A DNA stretch of 64,000 nt, taken from Phlebiopsis flavidoalba. Lineage: Eukaryota; Basidiomycota; Agaricomycetes; Polyporales; Phanerochaetaceae. The position numbers and the translations under genes were made by a program. Positions within the stretch are counted from its first letter, which is position 1; every line of letters begins with the position of its first letter. The stretch spans positions 1,488,001-1,552,000 of the forward strand of contig JAOCPU010000002.1 in NCBI GenBank assembly GCA_035772785.1, given 5' to 3'. A model generated the notes under the pieces. That model searched no databases. It saw nothing but the letters and a program-made list of their open reading frames with translations, and was not told the origin of the DNA. This document shows, piece by piece, positions 25,501 to 37,300 of the stretch.

Positions 25501-25868
25501 TACTTCAAGCCGCAGGAGGTGTGGGAAATCCGGGGGGCGGAGTATGTATCGTATTGTACTAATATCCATGCTTCCCACGTCTGATCTTTTTGCGCCTTCG
25601 TAGCGTTACTGTCAGCCCGGTGTGTCCGTGGCAGCGCTTGGGCAGATTTCCGCAGTGCGAGGGCTGAGTCTGCGCTTCCCGCGGTTTATCATGGGCGCGC
25701 GAGGACAAGAAGATTGAGAACGCCAGTACTCCAGAATTCTTGGCAAACATCTACCGTTCGCAGCAAGGAAAAGACAAGGATGGAGGTGGGGTTGATGACG
25801 GCGACCTTGTAGACGTCGATGTGGGTGAATCGGAGGTGGAGGAACTGTACGGGTCAGAAGAGGAATAG
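22504..25868 (+). CDS. LIG1: ATP-dependent DNA ligase I, frame-disrupted
   Basis: DNA ligase I (Cdc9/LIG1) seals Okazaki fragments and repair nicks in the nucleus. ATG 22504 opens MSKRSLAAGAVTSRAAEAKKKK, then a PCNA-binding motif QASLDSFF near residue 33. A disordered linker leads to the DNA-binding domain (SFLAHALATLSGTRSRI, GPSILSKAIQDVSGL, HPNYDHIADTLVEFGLG). The adenylation domain holds the nucleotide-accepting Lys in AEFKYDGQRAQIH (Lys codon 24152-24154), then FSRHLEDMTDKYPDV across an intron, VDAEIVAIDP and VFAFDLMYLN. The OB domain gives WLKLKKDYV, DLVPIGAWHGNGRK and GLKPEVYFKPQEVWEIRGAD. An acidic tail, VDVGESEVEELYGSEEE, ends at 25866-25868. Frames break at about 23110, at 23663 (extra C) with restoration at about 23717, and several times after 24600. 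At 22558-22571 fourteen A's encode the Lys run. Essential in yeasts. Confidence 0.95.
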
Positions 25869-27276
25869 CGAGTCGGGTGCGACTTGTCGTTAAAATATTA
25901 TGAATGAAAAGCCGATGTTCTGAAGGGAAGATGTTACGTAGTCACCGTGGCTGTTGCGGACTGAGTTCCACGTTGAGTCGAATGGCTGAGCTCAACTGAT
26001 TACACCTTCCTAATTAGTATGCCTGTGTCGCTTCTCTTCGGTACGGATTTGGTGGGCCGGTAGCCGGAAACAAAGCTGATGGGGCACACACTCTGGTCCG
26101 CACAACTCGGTGCGTACGCTCACTTGAACCACTACAACGGCTCTGAGACAAAACACAAAAAACCCGGTTTATTCGATGATGACCTTGTTCATGCGCTTGT
26201 ATGCAGTAGCGCTCGCGGTGACATGGGCAGTTGCTGCGAAAGAAACCGTCCAAGATGCCGGTGAGTATCGGCGATTTGGCGATGCGCATTCCCCACAGTT
26301 GCTTGCGCGTTGTGGCGCTGATATTTTTCTCATGGCGATGCAGCCAGGCTGGCCAGGGATCTTGTAAACTACTCACCCGATGCCGTTGGCTACATGGCCA
26401 CGACACATATCCTGATTCCCACGAGGCACTCGCCGGTACGCCCGCAAAGATGAACTTACAGCCCACATGATGAACATCGACGACTAAAAGTGCCCGTCTT
26501 TCCTTGTCAGGGCAACCCTTTCTCTGCTGCAAGAGTATTTTGGAAAGTTAGATGCTTCGGGTTTGATTTAGCTGTACACTTCTCACAGCGAACACCGTCT
26601 AGCTGTCATTCAAACGGATCGTTTGACGCTTCTGTTTATGCCGATATCTCGCCACAGCCAGAATATCCTCCAATCACCCACCCATGCGGCCTCAATTTTC
26701 CATAGGCAGCGAACATCCTGCTGCAAGTCGCGCTCGAGTGGCTTTGATCGGAAACGTCACGATATTTCAGGACATCTATGCCACACCTGAGCGAGACGCC
26801 CATTCAGTCGTGCTATCTGTCTAAGCACCGAGACGCACGCCATTGGATCCCTGGCCCGAAAGCACCTCACATTGTATGTACTCTTGTTGAGCGATGGTCA
26901 TACACTGATGAACTCACATGCCCAAATTAGGCCTACTGGGCACGGTTTGACCCTCATGTAGGCTGTACAATCATCATAAATCCGACATCTCGTTTACTAA
27001 CCGTATATTTGATCAACAGAGCATCTATTATGTCGGCGGATTCGGTAGCTCTCATTACATCGGCTACATCCCGCTCGAAATGTATCAAAGCGCAGCCAAC
27101 ACCCCGGAGCAGAGTGTGGCGGGTCGGGTACTCTTCAATCAACCACTCTCTCTCATGACCTGAGTTGTAGTGTATAGTTGAATACACCTATTGCATGCTT
27201 CATTACCAGATGCTAAATACGTATAAATGTAGGCTATGATGACAGTGACTAAGTATGAGCGAGATAGAGAAAATCA
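25869..27276. other. 1.4 kb between two convergent genes, mostly unassigned
   Basis: Overlapping frames on both strands at 26014-26532 cannot be assigned. A plus-strand frame beginning at 26176 has a signal-peptide-like start and is listed separately. 26.6-27.2 kb is AT-richer with only short frames and probably holds the 3' regions of the ligase and of the minus-strand gene. Confidence 0.35.
26176..26367 (+). CDS. short ORF with a signal-peptide-like N-terminus
   Basis: The frame starts MMTLFMRLYAVALAVTWAVA, a basic residue followed by a hydrophobic core and small residues as in secretory signal peptides, then KETVQDAG. A GT donor (GTGAGTAT, 26261) directly follows, with a CAG acceptor about 40 bases on, so the continuation read straight through may be intronic. 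A downstream frame reads LVNYSPDAVGYMATTHI. No family recognised. It could equally be a chance hydrophobic stretch. Confidence 0.25.
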   Translation: MMTLFMRLYAVALAVTWAVAAKETVQDAGEYRRFGDAHSPQLLARCGADIFLMAMQPGWPGIL

Positions 27277-29137
27277 TCACAAAGACCAAGCGATATCGAC
27301 GCTTGTAGTGAGAAGATAACGTTTCAACAGGGCTCGATGGTGGAATGAGGGTGTTTGAAGGCCCTTCGGCCCTGAGATGTCGACGGAGTCAATAGTGGAT
27401 TCTAAGTCTTGAGGGTTCACACACTCACGAAATGGCGGAAGCAATCGGTACAAACAGCCCATTGCTACCGATCCAACCCTGAGGTATTCGTAATCATCCA
27501 GAGGTCTTCTACAATGGCTGGATCAGTCTCGTTCGCGAAAACGCCGTCTATGGTTTTGGACAGTGTGCCAGTTTCCAGCATCATCTGCCAATTCTGGTCT
27601 CGCTGGTCCGGCACGAGTTGCTCTTGTAGAACGGAAAAAATGCGTTCAGAAGCCAATATTTGAGTTGCCCCGTAACGTCTGCGGATATTGATTTGTAATG
27701 ACCAGTCAGAAGCTCGAGGATTTCAGAAGCAGGTGGCGATGGAATGGCCCTGCTTATGGTTTCTTGTTTGGCTGATGGGGTTTTTCTGGGTCCACTGGAC
27801 ACGCAGCTATCGCACCTGCCGCTTGCCGCGCAGAGACAGATGACGGAGCTGCTCTTGCTTGAGGCCTAGGTCTTGCTTTCCTGGTGGTCGTGCTAGATGA
27901 CGTACCCACCAGACAGAGTTTACACAAGGATACCTTGAACCTGTTCGATGTTGGGGTTGACGGTAGCAAGTGGAACAAAGTCTGGATGGTGATGGCCGTC
28001 AAGCGCATTGTACGAGTGCACACAGCATTCAGGATCATCGTGCCATCAACGAAGACCGTTCCTGTCAAGTTGATGAGCTGTGATTTGCGGTGAATCAGGA
28101 TTTAAATGGGCGATGCGACAAATAAGAAGAACGCACGAGCGACAGAAGACGAGTACCTAGACTGGATCTGCCAGACTGCTCCAAGCAGTAGAACACCACG
28201 TCAAGAGGAGCCTCTACATCCCAGCGTGAGCCTGATGCCGATCGACTACTTGGAATTTGCGAGACCAGCAGAGGAGAATGTCGCGCTAGGCAGTGGGTGT
28301 GATGAGATGTTAAGCTGATAAACTGGAAGAGACTTACGATGTCCGGAGGCGGCCGCCGCCGCCTCGTCCTTCTCAAAGACCGTGAGGAGCCACTCCAAGA
28401 CCGGCCACGCATGTGGGCCGACAGGAGCGGGAACATCGGAGGGTGATCCTTCTCGGTCGGACATATCGCCTCGTTGACCGCGCCTCAGGCTGCGTGTGCT
28501 ATTAATTGCCAGTTCGCTTGCACGACTTTCAGGTTTGACGAAGTCTTCACGTAAGATGGCCCAACAGTTCTTTGCGTCTCGTATGCGTTTAGAGTATCTC
28601 GATATCGCTGAGTCAAAAACGTCATCATCTGAACCAGAGTTGTCACGGAGCACGCTGACGTGACCTTGAAGGTCGGAGAGCCCATATCCCGGTAAGGCAC
28701 GTAACAGAGAACCTGGGGTGTTGGTGCGTGCATAGGCTTTGAGTAGCGACTCGGCTGCTTTGGATGCCAACACGGACGGAGGTTGGACTGCGCCTTGATG
28801 TCTTGCAGCGAACTTGCTGGGTGAAGATGGTATAGAGTCCATCCTAGATACTAGATGGTCGTCCTCGGCAGACGGCGGCGGATGCAGCGCGATACAGACG
28901 ATGCTCCGGATGTGTGCTCTATAGAGCATGTCAGAAGAGAATAATGCGAATCGAAGTGTAATTTACGGGTAGGGCGCGGGTGGAGGGATGGCGCAGACTA
29001 TTGAGCAAAGATATTGCGGAATCGTAGTTGCCCTCCTCGAAGCAGGTGTCCACCAGGTTGCGCTGATAATTGGTCATGTCTCTTTCAACGACCTGTGTCT
29101 TGTCAGATGTAGGTATCGCCATATTCCCTGCAATCAC
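27277..29137 (-). CDS. uncharacterised fungal protein, about 500 residues, multi-exon
   Basis: I cannot name this protein. The N-terminus (internal Met) reads MTNYQRNLVDTCFEEGNYDS, with AISLLNSLRHPSTRALP completing a TPR-like helical pair. An intron at 28919-28966 leads to HIRSIVCIALHPPP. A long clean exon follows (AARHQGAVQPPSVLASKAAE, LLRALPGYG, YSKRIRDAKNCWAILREDF, an acidic Ser-rich part, then PVGPHAWPVLEWLLTVFEKDE). After another intron come RWDVEAPLDVVFYCLEQ and RRSSLGTRLLSL-like sequence. Further downstream are EILELLTGHYKSISADVTGQ, LQEQLVPDQRDQNWQMMLE and TIDGVFANETDPAIVEDLW, then a last exon ending at 27277. The exon order and direction are convincing. The mixture of TPR-like start and helical middle suggests a scaffold or nuclear factor, which is inference only. 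Confidence 0.6.
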
Positions 29138-29332
29138 TATGCATGCACTGGTATGAGGAAAGAGAGGGGCGCGTGCCGCCGACAGTCAAGCTTTCAAGGC
29201 AGAGACCAAGTCGCGGCGTGACACTTGGTACACGTAAAGTCGCGCGATGTCACTAAAGTCACACAAGTCACGGGGCCGTCACGAGCCGTCACGACCAGAC
29301 GCAGGCGTCTCCCGAGATGGCCGGTCACGGAC
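29138..29332. promoter_or_regulatory. divergent promoter region
   Basis: About 195 bases separate the first codon of the minus-strand gene from the first ATG of the BolA gene on the plus strand. The segment 29220-29300 contains repeated GTCACT/GTCACA/GTCACG words (TGTCACTAAAGTCACACAAGTCACGGGGCCGTCACG within it). These could be a repeated transcription factor site serving both genes. No TATA box is evident. Confidence 0.45.
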
Positions 29333-29952
29333 ATGTTTGTCTCTCGCTGCATCTCGTTGCAAAGGAACCGTTTCGCCTTCGCGCTTCGCCCGCTTGTTGC
29401 GCCGTCGCCCAGAGCTCAGCATATGTCTTCAGCAGCGCAAGCTGGTCCTGTCGAACTGTCAATTCGTGAGAAAGTGGGTATCGCCCTCTTTGCCCACGTT
29501 TCAGTTTCATCTGAGTCCGCTTCACCACTTTCTCCATAGCTCACGACTCTCCTGAGCCCCTCCGAGCTCAGGATCACTAACGACTCCTGGAAGCATCGGC
29601 ATCATGCTGCAATGAGGGAACAAGGCGGTGGTAGTGGAGAAACTCGTATGTAGTCATAACCTCACCTGTGTCGTCGCGCAGCCGGCCAACTGTGTCCTGT
29701 ACTCATATCCTTTGATGCAGATTTCTCCGTTGATGCAGTTTCGGACGTGTTCAAGGGAAAGGTAGGTCGCTTCAATATTGAAGGCACATAGCATACCTGA
29801 TGCCGATCCATGTCTTCCATGTAGACGACGACGATCCAGCGGCACCGAATGATACACGCCGCTCTCTCGCAGATGAGTTTGCCCAGGGACTTCATGCCCT
29901 GTCACTGAAAACAAAGACGGAGGAAGAACTTCAAAAGGCTAATTCCGCGTGA
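29333..29952 (+). CDS. BolA-like protein, with possible mitochondrial presequence
   Basis: BolA proteins partner monothiol glutaredoxins in Fe-S cluster handling. Four exons chain with good borders. Exon 1 starts at ATG 29333 with MFVSRCISLQRNRFAFALRP, an Arg-rich, acid-free leader that suits mitochondrial import. A second ATG at 29423 (MSSAAQAGPVELSIREK) would give a cytosolic form. After intron one come LTTLLSPSELRITNDSWKHR and HHAAMREQGGGSGET, the BolA core. Exon 3 (ending 29776) reads HFSVDAVSDVFKGK. Exon 4 reads TTTIQRHRMIHAAL, then DEFAQGLHALSLKTKT and EEELQKANSA, with the stop at 29950-29952. The only frame break I see is two surplus bases (or one lost) near 29866-29871. Family certain; the subtype (mitochondrial Bol1/Bol3-like or cytosolic) depends on the start used. 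Confidence 0.92.
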
Positions 29953-31125
29953 AACTGCAGATCCTCCGGGCCCAGGGCTTCCTTGTCAGGCTGAGAGTTT
30001 CAAGTGAACTACCGGTCGTGAGAGCATCTACCCAATGCCAGAGCAATGTGAGCTCAGCTCCTCGTAGACACGAATCATTTCAGTCATCAGGTGGTCATAT
30101 ACGCAGTGTGCAGGGTTGTACGCTCATGGTGCCCCTGGTAGTGCGTGATCGCCGACATACTGGTGGTTTCGCTAAATCTCCTCTCCCCAATGTCGGGATT
30201 GCTCTCCCTTCAGGAACTCTCTTCGGCCCTACGCAGGCATTACTCGCGTTCAGGCGAAACGTTCTCTCACAGAATAGCAGTGCTTCAGCGTATCTCCGCA
30301 GGGCCGAAATCGAGTGACGGGCAAATTGTTTCCGGCCACGGGCGGACAAATCTACATGGATGTGACGTCCGCGTTCGCCCAAGGTAGGCCACGAATCACC
30401 TCCTTTGCGACGCGACAGGCGCAAATAGATCAGACGTCTGTCTCTCAAGGTCAGTCTGACTGCTCTGCAACCGTTCGCCGTCAGAGCGCGAAAGCAACGG
30501 TGTCAGCCTTGTCCTGAGCGAGGCCGAGCGGCATGGACGAGCTTTCCGATGTCGCATCAGTCTCTCGGGACACTGAATGAGCCCGTCGAGCGGGATGTGA
30601 AGCGTAATCATTGGACAAACGTCGTCACATCACAGGGTCTCCCACAGCCACTGATGTGCTGCGTCTATCAAAAACACTTGGTGAGCTTCCAAGGCGATCG
30701 CGCATTCTTCGCGATTCCCTGGCTCTTCTTTGGACCAACCCCTTCCAGTTCGAGGATTTGCGCATGTCATTGACCTTGCAGACCGCGTCCTGCGCATGTC
30801 GGTCCCCTGGAGCATTGCTGTACGGTGCCTGAACGTGGCGACGAACATCATCCCGTGTGTTGAGGTGCCGGAAGCCTGGATACGGCCGCTGCCGCCCACT
30901 GGACTCGTGGCGGGTCAATACACAGATCGCTTTGCTAGCGCAGTGTGATGAGTCGCCGATCGATTTGTGGGAGGAGAGAAGTGACCTGTTGTTGATTCCC
31001 ACCCTACGCCGTCGCAATCGTCTAGCACCGCCGTACACAGAGCGTGGCGTTCAGGTATATATATACGACCTCAGGCCTGTCCGCTCACCGTTCTCCTCAC
31101 CGATTTACTCTCGCTGTAGTCGACA
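29953..31125. other. unassigned interval with coding-like stretches
   Basis: Plus-strand frames at 30145-30517 contain readings such as MTGKLFPATGGQIYMDVTSA, and at 30611-30770 LSKTLGELPRRSRILRDSLA followed by LLWTNPFQFEDLRMSLTLQ. They look like possible exons but do not chain, and a minus-strand frame at 30625-31038 is equally open. No family recognised. The last 100 bases hold a TATATATA-containing stretch (31054-31064), about 60 bases before the next start, that may be the TATA box of the C2H2 gene. Confidence 0.35.
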
Positions 31126-32228
31126 ATGTCTTCACGCCAACACTCCCAATACAACGACAACACCCGTCAGCCGGACGGCCGCCCTACTTTGCCGCCGATT
31201 CGAGACATTTTCGGAGGTATAAGTACTGTTTTTACTCCCTTCAGGTCTATGGCTGAATCTTCATTGGCACACAGCGGAATTGTCACACGGCAGTTCCTTC
31301 ATCGCAAAGTGGTTCGCGACGCATGTCTACCTCGACATCCCCACACATACCCCTCCAGCGGTTAGCACTCGCCGACGACGGCTCCGTCCCCCGCTCTCAG
31401 ACGCCGGTATCGGGCTCTCGAGCACCACCAGGTCATCCCCCGCCCGCATCCATCATACTCCGACGCGCGTCCGGCTTCACCTGCAGGGCTCACTCTCGCC
31501 AGGCTTTTTCCGATTCTTCGTACCGGCCTATACTTCCACAGGCCCATCCAGCCCAGTACGGGCCTCCGTATGCACGCTCGACTGCCATACTGCCGCGACA
31601 TATTGATCCTAACGCTTTGGCGACGAGCGGATATCCATATGCTGCATCCACAGCCCCCTCGCGCCTTATCAACAAGGTTCGCATCAAGGAGGGGCGGCGA
31701 CCTATGACCCTGCTGGTATAGACAGGTCAGCAAGTGCGACCGGAAGGTACGAATGCACCTGGTGTGGGAAAGGGTTTACCCGGCCTTCTAGTCTGAAGGT
31801 AAGCTCGCACAACGATTGGCATAATCAAGAGCTCACTGTGCTGATGGCCGTAGATAAACATGAACACGCACACTGGAGAAAGACGTGAGGTTCCCGTGAT
31901 TCACGATAAATACTGTGATCACTGATGCGTTGATTTTCGTTGATAGCTTACGTTTGCCCCCTTTGAAGGCTGTGGGCGTAGCTTCAGCGTGCAGAGTAAC
32001 ATGCGTCGCCACGCACGCGTGCACACGAGGAACGCCGACAGCCAGGCGGAGAAGCAGATCCAGACGACGAAGAAGAGGAAGAAGAATTCGGTTCCGGTTC
32101 ACAGAGTAGATCCCATAGTCGGGGAGACAGCGGCTCTCATCCTGGCAGCAGTAATGGTCACGGCGGCCCTGCTCGCAGCTGATGCTATTCAAGTAGCCCT
32201 GTCGGTGACAGTCCTCAGTCGCTACTGA
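31126..32228 (+). CDS. C2H2 zinc-finger transcription factor
   Basis: A nuclear regulator with two fingers near the C-terminus. ATG 31126 opens MSSRQHSQYNDNTRQPDGRP, then TLPPIRDIFG before an intron (about 31218-31272). A Pro/Ser/Arg-rich middle follows and changes frame several times (readings ADDGSVPRSQTPVSG, LRRASGFT). Finger one reads YECTWCGKGFTRPSSLK, ends at the donor at 31799, and continues after the intron as INMNTHTGERP. After a further intron (about 31886-31944) finger two is YVCPFEGCGRSFSVQSNMRR followed by HARVH. The tail is an acidic Glu run then GSGSQSRSHSRGDSGS and GSSNGHGG in one frame, stopping near 32181. The neighbouring frame stays open to 32228, so the end is uncertain by about 50 bases. 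The fingers resemble common fungal stress or morphogenesis regulators. The specific role is unknown. Confidence 0.85.
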
Positions 32229-34339
32229 TACAGTCACAGCGCAATTCTCTCTCGATCCGCAAGCATTAATTTATTTTCGGCATCGCATCTTGTTTAGCAT
32301 CACTCCTTACCTAAATTATCCCCGTCATCACACCGCAATCTGTATTTATCAACCCATAGATTACTCGTTTTGCTCTATTCGTTGGTATAGTATTTATGAT
32401 ATTATTACGTAGGTGTAGTAGAGATGTATTGACATATGTAGCTAGTGGTATCTATTGTATATTCCTACGGTCGGCCAGGCCGCATACTATCATGACATCG
32501 GAAGTGCGGTCATAGTGCAAGCGAAACGGTCTGAACATTTTGTGCCTCATGCTGACATTCATCGCCGCTAGCTCCTCGACGCCTTTCACGCAATGACTGG
32601 AACGTGATTTGGACGCGCTCAGCATTCTCAGGCTGGGGACACTTGCATCCCGCTTCGCGGCAGACGCCACAATCCCATCGGGAGAAGTCGTAGGCACTTC
32701 ATGTTCCCAAACTAGCGCACGACGATGATCCCAGTGATGAGAACCCCCCGGAGGTAACCTACACGGCCGCAAGAGCTAACTGAAGAACGGGGTTGCTGAT
32801 GTTTGGGGCGCGACACGTTGTCTAGTATGGGCGCGAGCGCAGATTCCTTACCTCAGAATCGCGGGACAGCAGATGAAGACATGATACACCTCATTAATCT
32901 CGTGTTGTTCGTAGATTTTTTCCGCCATCGGCGGTGTGAGCGCGTTGGAATAGCTACCTGTGGTCAGCGTGCGCAGGCGTATTGCCCCGTTTCCCGAACT
33001 GCGTTTGTAGCAGCACGATGGGCGCATGAAGACTTTGGGAAGGTCAGATTCATACTGAAACAAGATCTGTGTGAATACGATTTTTTGCAAATGTGTCCGA
33101 ATGCCATTCCAAAATATTTCAAGAGGACAGGCTTAGCAAAGGCCGACAGAGCCGATGGGAACAGAGCTGAGAATGCGGCGAAAGAATCAGGACAACAATG
33201 CTGCATTCCTGGGCCTTGTGGGAGTATGCCGGTGGATCTTTTCCACACAATCAGGCACACCGTAGGTTTTCAGTCGTCCCTAGACACTCCAGATCACGAG
33301 ACGGAGGTAGCATTTTTGGCCTAGAACCCACAGAACAATGATGTGCAAGCTACCCTGTATCACTGCGGAAGCAGAATATCGCACGGACCTTAAGACGACA
33401 ATTAAACGGTTGGCATTGCAGAAGTAAGATGAAGTTCCTACCAACTGCTCACAATCAATGTTAGCCGGTGCATCTTTCAAGATATACAGGGCCCAATTGA
33501 GACCAGAAGGTCAGGTACGCACCATTCGCGGTGCAAGACGACAGCTTCAATGGCGTGACGTAGTTTTCGTATGACAAACATCGAGTTTGCGCGGTTTTGC
33601 GCGGATGTGAAAGCGCGATGGGCTAGGGTGGGCCCTGTCATCCAAGCGGCAGTGGTTTTCCTAATGTATGCTGGGCTCGAGCTGGTAGACGGATCCAATG
33701 CGGTTACCACGGACGCGTTGGTACAACGTGGAGCGGGTCCCGGCAAGCTGCCGAGATACTTCAGCACATGGAAGAATGCTGGCAACGACCAGGCTGTCTG
33801 AAGTTATTAGTAAACTGCATGCGTAACTTCTGAACGTCTGGCGGTTAAAAAAAGCTCGACGGCACTCCAACTGTGAGAAGCCCAATAACTGACCAGACGC
33901 AGCGTTGAGCCACTCTACGAGAATAGATGGTATGGGTAATCACAACCATGAATCGGTTCCGGTGTCGCTTTGGACTTTTGGAGGGACCAGGGACCTAGGA
34001 AATAATATTTCATGAGAATAAGCAGATCGTTGAGGTCAGTATCTCTTGCTTTCTTGAATGACCAAACTCTTTCACCTTACTATAGTGCTCATTCGCTTTT
34101 GGTACAAAACCCGCACAATATTGGGGTCATACTCCTCGCAACGGGATCCACGTCCTTGATTGCATCTGTTTTAAGAACTTTGTGTGCGGTGCAGAGCTCT
34201 TTGGGATCAAATGCAACCTCACGATAAAACACCTTACGTGCGGCTGTCGGGAATTACATCGCCTTGGTCTCCTGACGTAGAACAGCACGGGCTTTCGAGG
34301 TCGTTTGAGAACGACGCCGGTGCCACCGGGTGACTTTTG
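32229..34339. other. unassigned interval upstream of the EF-3-like gene
   Basis: 32.23-32.46 kb is AT-rich and probably 3' UTR of the C2H2 gene. A 173-codon plus-strand frame runs 32803-33324 (MGRDTLSSMGASADSLPQNR at its start) and antisense frames overlap it. At 33477-33801 both strands are open. I recognise none of these. Confidence 0.35.
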
Positions 34340-37300
34340 GTTGACGTGCAGTCTAGCGTCTACGACATCTTGGAACGGCCCGATCGAGATTGGCTAGATG
34401 AAGCCAACGTGCGCGCACAATTTTCTCTAGCGCCCGCTTTCTTGAGCTCAGCGCCCGGGATGACACTCTGGCTGTCTCTAACTTTCTACTTACCATCCCC
34501 TGGCGGCTCCTCCGATTGCGCTCTGCTGCTCTCCAAAAAGTGCTCACACTGCACAAGGCCATCCCCTGCCTCCCCCCCACGGCTCCAACTTTCTTCACGG
34601 CTCTTCGGATTCTACTTCAGTTGTAATTTTCTAATTGCGCATTCACTCCTCACGATCTGTATCGTCTATGTCTCCCATCGCAATGCCTTGTAGCCACAGA
34701 ACACCAGTTTGGATCACTCATAGATGCCCTTAGAAACTGCCCCAACTGCCCCGGGTGTGTGGCAGTAACTCAATCCTTTTAGTCCAGTCAGGCTGATGAG
34801 TTTGGACCTACCTCAGATGCCAAAGCCGCGGCAGATCGTCTTGCTCGTGAAATTTCAAAAGTCGGCATTGAATCTTTAACGTATGTTCACTACGTCTCTA
34901 TGTTTGCTTCGTTAACTTACGGGTAGCTCTGCAGTGATGCCGATATCATCAAATCCCTCCATACCTTCGCGAACAAATAAGAAATCAGGCTATGAACGCG
35001 AATACGGCATTCGGGCGCAATGGCTTTCCAATCACTGGCAAATCACGCTGTACTCGGCGCGCCATGCGCACCGCTCCTCCTGACCATACCATCCCTTCCG
35101 GTGCTGTTTTGGAAGCTGTATATGGACAAGGGGGACGTTGTCCGTGCCGCTGCAACTGCGCCTGCAAAGCAATCCTCAAGCTATTTCCCCCAGAGTCTTA
35201 TTACCCGTATCGATATTCCGAGCCTTAGAAGACATTCTGGATAAGGGGAAATGGAGGACGAAAGTTGGGGCCCTTGAGGCCATGAAGAGCATTTTACACA
35301 CTACCGCCCGCCGCGATCGCGCGTCGAAGTAGCGGAACAGCTAGCCCTTATTGACCCCTGCCCAAGGTCGAGGCGGCTATGCACGACACCAAGGCCGACG
35401 GTTAGTTTATGCCTCAATGCTTGCTTATGAATAAATTTCTGTGCGACATTCTGTATAGGTCTCCTCGGTATGCAGTCAAATGTGCAAACATACTCTCTCC
35501 ACTGTCAGCCACTACGCTCGCCAATGGCCGATCTCAACGCCCCACATTCCCTCGCTCGTCAAGTGCATGGTCTTAACCCTGACTCCGTCCCCCGCATTGC
35601 ATCAAGTCCCTATCGAATACACATTTTGTAGCTGAGGTGACTTCCCCTGCCCTCGCCGTACTAGTCCCACTCCTCTCCAGCGCTCTGAACGGATCGTAGG
35701 TATGGAAGTGCGACAGAGACGTACCGTCGTCGTCATCGATAACTTGGTTAAGCTTGTTCGTGACCCCAACGTCGCATGCAAGCCTATCTCAACCCCCTTG
35801 ATCGCAAGGTGAGTGTAGAACAAAGATTGCGGAAAGGCGGCCAGCCTTCTCCTGAGATCCTAACTAAATCATTGAAGTGTTAAAATCGCCGACAAAACTC
35901 TAACATGTTCTAAATCTTTAGGTCCGGGCCTTCGCCGGAGGACTGCGTTGAACACTGTCTCCTGTGAAAGTCTGGAGCTTCCAAGGATGGCCCCACTACC
36001 CACCACCCCAGCGCATATATTGAACAGAAGAGATCTGCTGACGTCGTCGCGACGACGATCCCTCACGTGTGCTGAAGGCCACCGGACCTCGTCATCGTGT
36101 CTGCTACGGGACGCGCGGCCTAATGGACAATACATTCACCATGAAAACATCACCTCTCCTTACTACTACAGGTATTGACTTCTCGATCTACTCCGCTGTA
36201 CCGACTTGATTCACGCTGAGGAAGTTTTCTAGATGTCAGAGCCACAGTGGAACCGTTGTGTCGGTGTATTCTTCGCACCTTGGCTCTCCGAGTCTTTAGC
36301 ACGGAGGGGCTGCTGATGCCTTCTGGAGAAGCAAGTTCGCCAACACTTCCTTGCCAATCGATAAAGTGAGTAGCCTTCCTGTACATACATACCTTAAGTG
36401 CTCATTCACCTCGCCTCGCTAGGCGTCAGCATGCTTCCGCTCCTCTAGATGCGCTGGCAACGGGACGAGAAAGAGGTGTGAAAGTCTTGTGCGACACACA
36501 CTTCTCAACTCTGCATACGTACGGCGACCATTGCTACTGTGTCTTGATCGCACACCACCACGCCTACGTCTGATATTCTTTATTTGACTGTGGACGTGGC
36601 GCTTAGGGTACTGTATCCTTGTGCACAAACGGCTCCGGAAAGTCTACTCTCATGGTGCGTGCAGCTGAGGGAGTGGCTAGGACAGAGTGTCGAGAACTGT
36701 CCCAGGTCGAGAACGGAGCGATAGGAGGGTGAAGAGGGAGGACGCGCTCCCAGAGGGCGGGTCGGAGAGAGGGGAGTCTGTCGCTGTGTCATGTAGTAGG
36801 TGGAGACACGTCCTTGCAGGGCGAGGACACCTCGCTGTCTACATGTTTAGCGATTTCCATCAACGACGCGTCTGGTTAGGCGATGGTTTCACGATCTCTT
36901 GCAACCTATCATCCGCTGCTGACCTGCTGGTTGATTAGATAAAGGCATCTTTGCCGACATTAACCCATCAGGACGAAGAGCTCTTGATGCATTGGATGCC
37001 TAAGTCTGCCTTGAGGTTTTGTCTTGATGACGCATTATGAGTATTTCGCCATAAGCTGAGGTCGTCGGCGGCTGGTCCCTGGAGCGCTACTGGAAGGATG
37101 TGAAGCTCGAATTGGCTCGGGCGCATGCGGTACAAAACGCCTGTTCTTTTGTTGTTAGATGGGTGTGTACCTTCATGACTCATCTTGTTGCTACGTGACA
37201 CGCACCACCGCGCACTAGAAACCACCAGGCCAATTTCACGACCGCTAGCCATAACCAACCATGCTGAGTGGATTATGAACCTAGAGCGTGTTGCATGAAC

